Source: Calditrichia bacterium
Lineage (GTDB): Bacteria > Calditrichota > Calditrichia > RBG-13-44-9 > J075
NCBI GenBank assembly: GCA_028284445.1
Contig: JANQRS010000021.1
Location: 62,001 to 126,000, forward strand
Direction of reading: 5' to 3'
Length of the DNA: 64,000 bases
Part shown: positions 59,263 to 64,000 of the stretch, in pieces
How positions within the stretch are numbered: the stretch's first letter is position 1
Layout of the letters: every line of letters starts with the position of its first letter
Notes under the pieces: generated by a model
The model's database searches: none
Seen by the model: only the letters and a program-made list of their open reading frames with translations
What the model was told of the DNA's origin: nothing
Program-made: the position numbers and the translations under genes

Positions 59263-59306
59263 AATCCCCCCTATATGTCCCCCCGGGTAGACATATAGGG
59301 GGGATT
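59263..59306. repeat. Dispersed palindrome, class A (copy 6), overlapping a gene end
   Basis: AATCCCCCCTATATGTCC, CCCCGGGTAG centre, ACATATAGGGGGGATT. It encodes the last ~11 codons and the stop of the DUF2809 gene. A half class B element (ACATCCCCCTTAGGGAG) precedes it at 59226-59243. Confidence 0.92.
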
Positions 59307-59693
59307 ATTTCTACAACGGAAATGTAACACCCCTGCACCCAGTAATACCCCAACGGCATAACAAACCAAGTCACTCCAAAGAAAACCGTGACCGAGAATC
59401 AAGGCGCCCGGCAGTGTGCGGCGTAACGCCAGAATCCATTCTCCCTGGTAGAGTTGACTGAGTTCGATCACCAATGAAAAGACCGCTGCATACACAGCGG
59501 TCTTTTTGATAGGCAAATTTGGATAAATAAAGCGTGCAAGAAAAACAACATTGGCTGCCCAAAGCGTATCGCCGGCAAAGGCAGCAATAAAAAGTGGTAA
59601 CTGGCTTGAAAACTTTCGTGATGCCAGCCCCAGTGCCACCGTAAGAATCATCAGAAATACATAGGGCAGACGGCTCCATATAGCGGCGATCAT
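59271..59693 (-). CDS. DUF2809-type small membrane protein
   Basis: 140 residues with four hydrophobic helices (RLPYVFLMILTVALGLASRKF, FIAAFAGDTLWAANVVFLA, AVYAAVFSLVIELSQLYQG, LVCYAVGVLLGAGVL). The ELSQLY and WSDLVCYAVG blocks fit DUF2809. The C-terminal RNNPPYMSTRGDI and stop come from the palindrome, so the original C-terminus was probably altered by its insertion. It is 11 bp after the thioredoxin-like gene, same strand, likely co-transcribed. Function unknown. Confidence 0.8.
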   Translation of the reverse strand: MIAAIWSRLPYVFLMILTVALGLASRKFSSQLPLFIAAFAGDTLWAANVVFLARFIYPNLPIKKTAVYAAVFSLVIELSQLYQGEWILALRRTLPGALILGHGFLWSDLVCYAVGVLLGAGVLHFRCRNNPPYMSTRGDI

Positions 59694-59704
59694 AACTGCG
59701 TGGT

Positions 59705-60106
59705 TTATAAAACCGGTTCTACCGCTTTTTGAACGTCCTCAATGCTCATTTGGTGTCCGGGGATTTTGCTGGCAACATTTCCGGCAGCATCATAAACTAC
59801 CAGACCATGACTACCCAGTCCCAATTCTTTGATCTGTTTCTGACTTTCTTCAGTCCTGGCATTAATAACGTCGCAGGAAAGCTTGTCACCGTGCTGCGCT
59901 TCGAGACCATTCACGATGGTCGTTACTTTCGCACAGAAGCTTCAGCCAGGCAATGCATAATAGACAATTTTGGCCTTGCCAGCGGCGCTAACAGCGGCAT
60001 CATCTGCCGTTGCCGGCTCGTTCTCAGCACACGCAAAGGCAAGAAACCCTGCGACAGCCAGGCAAGCAAACAGGCGCAGACCTGTTCGTAAGAGCGCATG
60101 ATTCAT
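59705..60106 (-). CDS. Thioredoxin-like lipoprotein, selenocysteine-containing (UGA at 59944-59942)
   Basis: 133 residues including a UGA-coded residue 55, from ATG 60106 (GGGAGA 7 bp upstream). A signal (LFACLAVAGFLAFAC, likely lipidated Cys26) is followed by KAKIVYYALPG, then TGA, then SFCAKVTTIV in the same frame. This gives a U-x-x-C motif where thioredoxin-fold proteins have CxxC (beta1-loop-helix1), followed by LGLGSHGLVVYDAAGNVASK, a typical Trx beta3-beta4, and a helix. Read normally it would split into two meaningless fragments. A SECIS-like hairpin lies 21-37 nt after the UGA. Probably a periplasmic thiol/selenol reductase. Confidence 0.85.
59905..59921 (-). other. SECIS-like hairpin after the UGA of the thioredoxin-like gene
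   Basis: On the minus strand, GACCAT pairs perfectly with ATGGTC around the loop CGTGA. The loop lies 27-31 nt after the UGA and has a G among its first two bases, both features of bacterial SECIS elements. Confidence 0.6.
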
Positions 60107-60179
60107 AAAATATTCTCCCAGTTGGATTTTCCATAATCTAGCGAAGCCGGATGGAAATGTCAATTGATCGATGGAGAGA

Positions 60180-62573
60180 TCAATTTCGCGGCATCACTTC
60201 AAAGGTGGTTTCGAGGCGCTCACCCGCTTCATCGACCAAAAGCAATTTATGTGTCCCCGGCGACGGATGCGCCGCTAATTGATGAAAGTACCGGGTTTCG
60301 CCAAGATATTCATCATTCAGGTGCCAGAACACTTTTTGTCCGGGGCGGCGATGCGCCACCTCGAAGACAGTTTGACCGAGACTACCATCCAATTCAACCG
60401 GCACAAAAATCTTCGTTCCCCGCGACGGATAGATAAGCTCCATGGATCGTTGATCAGCAGTTGGGTAGGATTGCCCACAATCAGGGTGATACGGCGGCAG
60501 CGACTGATAACGCATTTGGTGAGTTTTATAATACCACTCCATCGCCGGTGGTAAAACGAACCAGGAACGGGTAATCAATTCCCCATCCGGAACGCAACGG
60601 CTCGTCACCTGGAAGGATTCTGTTTTATCAATATGGACAAGCCGGTGGTAGGGGCAGGGTTTGGCCCGCGAAGCAGTTTGACCTATCAGTTGCAGCTCAG
60701 TCCGCTCGCAAAAATCGGAGGCACGATGACCACTTTCCGGGCAAATTTCTACCAGATTCATCTCCGGTAGTGGCTCGCCAAACCATTCCTGTTTTGGCGA
60801 TAACAATCCCAGCAACTCAAACAGTATGGGCGCCGCCGCGGTTATTCCTGTCAAATCCGGCCGTCCTTCCCCGTCGGCATTACCAACCCATACACCAACC
60901 GTGTATTCGGATGTACAACCGATGGCCCAGGCGTCCCGAAAGCCATAGCTGGTACCGGTCTTCCAGGCGACAGGATAGGACGAGAGAAATTCTTCCCAGG
61001 CGCCGGCAGATTCCGGGCGTTTCACTTTCCGTATCGCCTCAAGCGAATGCCAAATTGAAGCAGCTCGGAATACCGGCGGACCGGCAGCTTTTGCACCTTG
61101 ATGATTATGCATTGCGTCGAGGATAAAGGTTGGCTCGCGGAAATCATCAGCGCGATATGGCTGATGTGATTGGTCGTAGTGATTTAAGGTCGCTGCCATA
61201 CCGGCATACATACCAGCGATATCCCAAAGGCGCGCTTCGGCACCACCGAGGATAAGCGACAAACCGTAATGAGACGGGCCACGACGCAACGTTTTCATTC
61301 CCAACTTACCCAGATCATCATGAAAGCGAGCAACGCCGTAGGTTTTTAACAGCCTGGCAGCCGGTACGTTGAGCGAACGGGCAAGTGCCTGATCCGCACG
61401 GACGGCGCCTTCATACCGTTGGTTAAAATTCTCTGGCTGGAATCCGCCGAAACGAGTGGGAATATCCGCGATTAGCTGCTGCGGATATATCTCCCCTTTA
61501 TCAATCGCAGCAGCATACAGGAAAGGTTTAAGGATGCTGCCAGTGCTTCGCGGGGCAGTAATCACATCCACGGCGGCACCATTTTCCCGGTTCTTGCGAT
61601 CACCAACATTGCCGATGTAGGCAAGAACTGCACGGCTATCATTATCGATAATAATAGCGGCGGCATTGTTGATGCCGTTATCCCGATAGCGACGATGGTG
61701 GCGCTCAACAACCTTGGTAGCTTGTAGCTGTAAATGCCTATCTAACGTTGTTCGGACGCGTCGACCATCTTCTGCGCCCGGCGTTTCTGCTGCCACCCTG
61801 TCGAGCAAGTGCGGGGCATCGGACGGCAAAGGACGCGGCCGTGGCGGCAATCCTTCGCGCATAGCAAGCACGCAGGTCAGGCTATCTATCTTGCCACTTT
61901 CATAAAGTTTAGTCAGCAGCCGATTGCGCTTTTCCAGGAGTTGATCCCGATTGCGCCCGGGATGCACAAGGGCAGGATTATTTGGTAAAACGGCCAGCGT
62001 GGCCATTTCCGCCCATGACAAGCGCTGTGGCGCCCGGCCAAAGTAGCGCCAGGATGCGGCTTCCAGACCGACAACATTGCCACCAAATGGTGCATTTGCG
62101 GCATATAGCGCCAGGATACCGTCTTTATCGAAGGACAATTCGAGGCGAAAAGCCAGCACTGCCTCCAACACTTTTTCGGATAAAGTGCGAGCCTGGCCCA
62201 TGCGAGAAAGGCGAATAGTCTGCATAGTGATCGTGCTGCCGCCGCTGACCACTCGTCCAGCACGAAGATTTTGTAGAAACGCACGGCCGATCGCGAGAAC
62301 GTCAACCCCAAAGTGTGAATAGAAGCGCCTGTCTTCGAAGACGACAATCAGTTGACGAAATTTTTCCGGCACCTCCTCTCGATATGGAAAACGCCACTGC
62401 TGATCTGCAGCAATCTTGCCGCCAAGCAGCGTTCCATCCCGATCCTCAATGACGACAGAGGTTGGCGAATCAAATAAAGGCTCCGGCAGCGAGTGCCAAA
62501 ACCAACCGAGCAGCGTCAGGGTGAAACCGCCTATCACTGCCCGGGCCCATTGTTGTAGCGACAAACTTGTCAT
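60180..62573 (-). CDS. pbpC: Penicillin-binding protein 1C (bifunctional peptidoglycan synthase)
   Basis: 797 residues. Short N-terminal TM (AVIGGFTLTLLGWFWHSL). GT51 glycosyltransferase (~55-230): VVFEDRRFYSHFGVDVLAIGRA with the catalytic Glu, GGSTITMQ. Transpeptidase (~290-570): SILKPF (SxxK), SLN and WKTGTS (KTG). A C-terminal BiPBP_C-type domain (~690-797). The stop-start overlap with the upstream alpha-2-macroglobulin gene (ATGA) is the classic yfhM-pbpC operon. It probably repairs peptidoglycan after protease or host attack. Confidence 0.95.
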   Translation of the reverse strand: MTSLSLQQWARAVIGGFTLTLLGWFWHSLPEPLFDSPTSVVIEDRDGTLLGGKIAADQQWRFPYREEVPEKFRQLIVVFEDRRFYSHFGVDVLAIGRAFLQNLRAGRVVSGGSTITMQTIRLSRMGQARTLSEKVLEAVLAFRLELSFDKDGILALYAANAPFGGNVVGLEAASWRYFGRAPQRLSWAEMATLAVLPNNPALVHPGRNRDQLLEKRNRLLTKLYESGKIDSLTCVLAMREGLPPRPRPLPSDAPHLLDRVAAETPGAEDGRRVRTTLDRHLQLQATKVVERHHRRYRDNGINNAAAIIIDNDSRAVLAYIGNVGDRKNRENGAAVDVITAPRSTGSILKPFLYAAAIDKGEIYPQQLIADIPTRFGGFQPENFNQRYEGAVRADQALARSLNVPAARLLKTYGVARFHDDLGKLGMKTLRRGPSHYGLSLILGGAEARLWDIAGMYAGMAATLNHYDQSHQPYRADDFREPTFILDAMHNHQGAKAAGPPVFRAASIWHSLEAIRKVKRPESAGAWEEFLSSYPVAWKTGTSYGFRDAWAIGCTSEYTVGVWVGNADGEGRPDLTGITAAAPILFELLGLLSPKQEWFGEPLPEMNLVEICPESGHRASDFCERTELQLIGQTASRAKPCPYHRLVHIDKTESFQVTSRCVPDGELITRSWFVLPPAMEWYYKTHQMRYQSLPPYHPDCGQSYPTADQRSMELIYPSRGTKIFVPVELDGSLGQTVFEVAHRRPGQKVFWHLNDEYLGETRYFHQLAAHPSPGTHKLLLVDEAGERLETTFEVMPRN

Positions 62574-64000
62574 TGCGCTTTTACAACCTCAACCCATTGG
62601 CCGTGGCGACGCGCATTCACCTCGCTATCATACATCGCCTCTACATAAACCGTTGGCAAATAGAAGCGGCCTCGATAGCTGGCGTTAAGGACTGTAATGA
62701 ATTTCTTTCTCTCGCCCGGCTTCAGGTTGAAGTAAGTGTATACGCGATCATCGCGAAGATCCTGGTAGATCGGTTGACTGCTTCCGTCGACGGTTATTCC
62801 ACCGAGACGTGCATTGTAAATCTCCCAGCCGGACGGAAATATCTGGCTCAGCGCAAGTTCTTGCTGCTCCCGATTGGTCTTATTTGTAACACGCGCGGCC
62901 ACGTAAAAGTCCGTGCCCTGCTCAAGGCTTGAGGGATCTATGAGCTGGCCCTCCATATCCATGTATTCGAGACTCAGCTGAATGCCATTGCTGGCATCTG
63001 TGGTATCTCCTACGGCAGGTGTTCCGCTCAGCACTGTTTTGACAAAGAGCTTACTTTCGCTGGTGTTGCTGAGAGACACTTTCGGATTGTTGTGTTCATC
63101 CATTTGCAGGTCAATTTGATCAACCGGTTTTTCGCGCTCTATTTCTACACGCCGTTGATCGTTCAACTGCATAGAGTATTTAAGATCATCATCTCTGGTA
63201 CCCAGATACTTTCCGGCAGCAAGCAGACAAAAGCCGGCGGTTTGCGTATGGAAGTGCTTTTTCGACCCCATCGCGGACGCAATTTCTTCGAAGACACCAA
63301 ATGCCGGTTCAGTCATCTTCATAACGTTCATTGCTTCAAGAATGATCGCTTTGTCACGTAGTGAGGATCCGAAGGTTTGGGAGGTTCCGCGGTAGTCAGC
63401 CACCATCACGTTTTGTCCGCGCACTAACTCTTTGGCCACCTCCTGTTGCCCAGCTAAATGATAGCTCGCAGCAACCAACCACTTGTCCACCGTGGAGAGG
63501 TTCAATATTTCACGGAAGCGATTCATCGCGCCTAGCTGCGGAGCACCAGCCTTGGCAAGCAGAAATAAGCGATACGCTTGAACGGTCATGCGTCGATTTC
63601 TGACGTGCACCCAATCGTTGGCGGCCTTCACCTGCCACTGGGTCCACTTCGTCAGGAAGTCCGGCGGCAAGCCATATCCCGCCTGCTTGGCCTCCAGCAT
63701 AAAGTGCCCGGCATAAATCGCAGACCAATTATTGGTGTAAAGTGCCCCCGGCCAATAGCTCAAGGAACCGGAAGGATTTTGAAAACGGTATATTTTATCA
63801 ATCGCCACTGAAATATGATTGCGCACATCTTTCTTCTGCGCCTCAGTCAATTGCAGAACATTGCTCAGGTAAAGCTGCGGAAATGCAGCAGAGGTTGTCT
63901 GTTCCAGACAGCCATGCGGATAGCGTAACAGATATCCGAGCCTTCCAGCCAGGTTTAATGGCGGCAGTGAAGAGACTTCAACGACTCCGCTGTTTGTACC
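62570..64000 (-). CDS. yfhM: Bacterial alpha-2-macroglobulin, C-terminal part (5' truncated by window edge)
   Basis: The frame is open to the window end, so the gene starts outside. The visible 476 residues begin with the thioester region YPHGCLEQTTSAAFPQLYL (CLEQ encoded at 63899-63910, minus strand), followed by the helical TED domain (LSYWPGALYTNNWSAIYAGHF, AAGKYLG) and the receptor-like C-terminal beta domain (IFPSGWEIYNARLGG, RDDRVYTYFNLKPGERKKF). The thioester and its partner pbpC identify a periplasmic protease-trap. Its stop overlaps pbpC start. Confidence 0.92.
   Translation of the reverse strand, partial: GTNSGVVEVSSLPPLNLAGRLGYLLRYPHGCLEQTTSAAFPQLYLSNVLQLTEAQKKDVRNHISVAIDKIYRFQNPSGSLSYWPGALYTNNWSAIYAGHFMLEAKQAGYGLPPDFLTKWTQWQVKAANDWVHVRNRRMTVQAYRLFLLAKAGAPQLGAMNRFREILNLSTVDKWLVAASYHLAGQQEVAKELVRGQNVMVADYRGTSQTFGSSLRDKAIILEAMNVMKMTEPAFGVFEEIASAMGSKKHFHTQTAGFCLLAAGKYLGTRDDDLKYSMQLNDQRRVEIEREKPVDQIDLQMDEHNNPKVSLSNTSESKLFVKTVLSGTPAVGDTTDASNGIQLSLEYMDMEGQLIDPSSLEQGTDFYVAARVTNKTNREQQELALSQIFPSGWEIYNARLGGITVDGSSQPIYQDLRDDRVYTYFNLKPGERKKFITVLNASYRGRFYLPTVYVEAMYDSEVNARRHGQWVEVVKAQ

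Noticed and set aside
1..64000. Genome-wide reassignment of UGA to an amino acid
   Set aside because: Several intact genes in the window end in TGA (for example at 628-630 and after the small PstS-like and SpoIIAA-like genes), so UGA is a normal stop; only context-dependent recoding fits.

Overview
The window is a chromosomal segment of a Gram-negative bacterium, most likely from the FCB superphylum (a Calditrichota/KSB1-, Ignavibacteria- or Marinimicrobia-like lineage rather than a classical Bacteroides). The reasons are three secreted proteins ending in the NPFNP-containing C-terminal domain used for type IX secretion, two TonB-dependent receptors with an N-terminal carboxypeptidase-regulatory-like domain, many lipoproteins, and good purine-rich Shine-Dalgarno sites. 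No rRNA, tRNA, CRISPR array, transposase or integrase was seen.

Layout. 0-7 kb: end of an unrecognised gene, a lipoprotein metallophosphoesterase, an ATP/ADP-translocase-like membrane protein with HEAT repeats plus a separate cyclic-nucleotide-binding protein, a response regulator and an acid phosphatase. 7-26 kb: a phosphate-flavoured region with two TonB receptors, an ENPP-type phosphodiesterase, a porin, two PstS-like proteins, PhoB-PhoR and a T9SS-type protein; 11-bp-periodic TTGTAAC-like direct repeats resembling Pho boxes lie before phoB, before both receptors and in the 25.3 kb intergenic region. 26-36 kb: secreted proteins, including a subtilase beside a stand-alone lipoprotein that resembles its propeptide. 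36-45 kb: a coiled-coil / OmpA-type / small Ras-like GTPase operon, an ECF sigma with anti-sigma, a Roco (LRR-Roc-COR) GTPase and an XRE regulator. 45-50 kb: gamma carbonic anhydrase, pyrophosphatase, Spy-like periplasmic proteins, a methyltransferase and a 21-residue-repeat lipoprotein. 50.8-54.9 kb: an accessory, partly decayed stretch (broken matrixin, two broken small membrane-protein genes, orphans). 55-64 kb: MsrA, ThrRS, a MATE exporter, DUF2809, a thioredoxin-like lipoprotein, PbpC and alpha-2-macroglobulin.

Main discovery. Two redox genes are interrupted by an in-frame UGA exactly at a catalytic cysteine position: MsrA (GCFW reads G-UGA-FW, 55036-55038) and a thioredoxin-like lipoprotein (CxxC reads UGA-S-F-C, 59942-59944, minus strand). 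The second has a bacterial-SECIS-like hairpin at the right distance. Both are best read as selenoproteins that ordinary ORF calling truncates.

Other notable structure: at least eleven dispersed C/G-rich palindromes of two classes, one of which supplies the last codons and stop of a gene; a pair of hairpins with the same loop but different stems; and an exact 44-bp tandem repeat.
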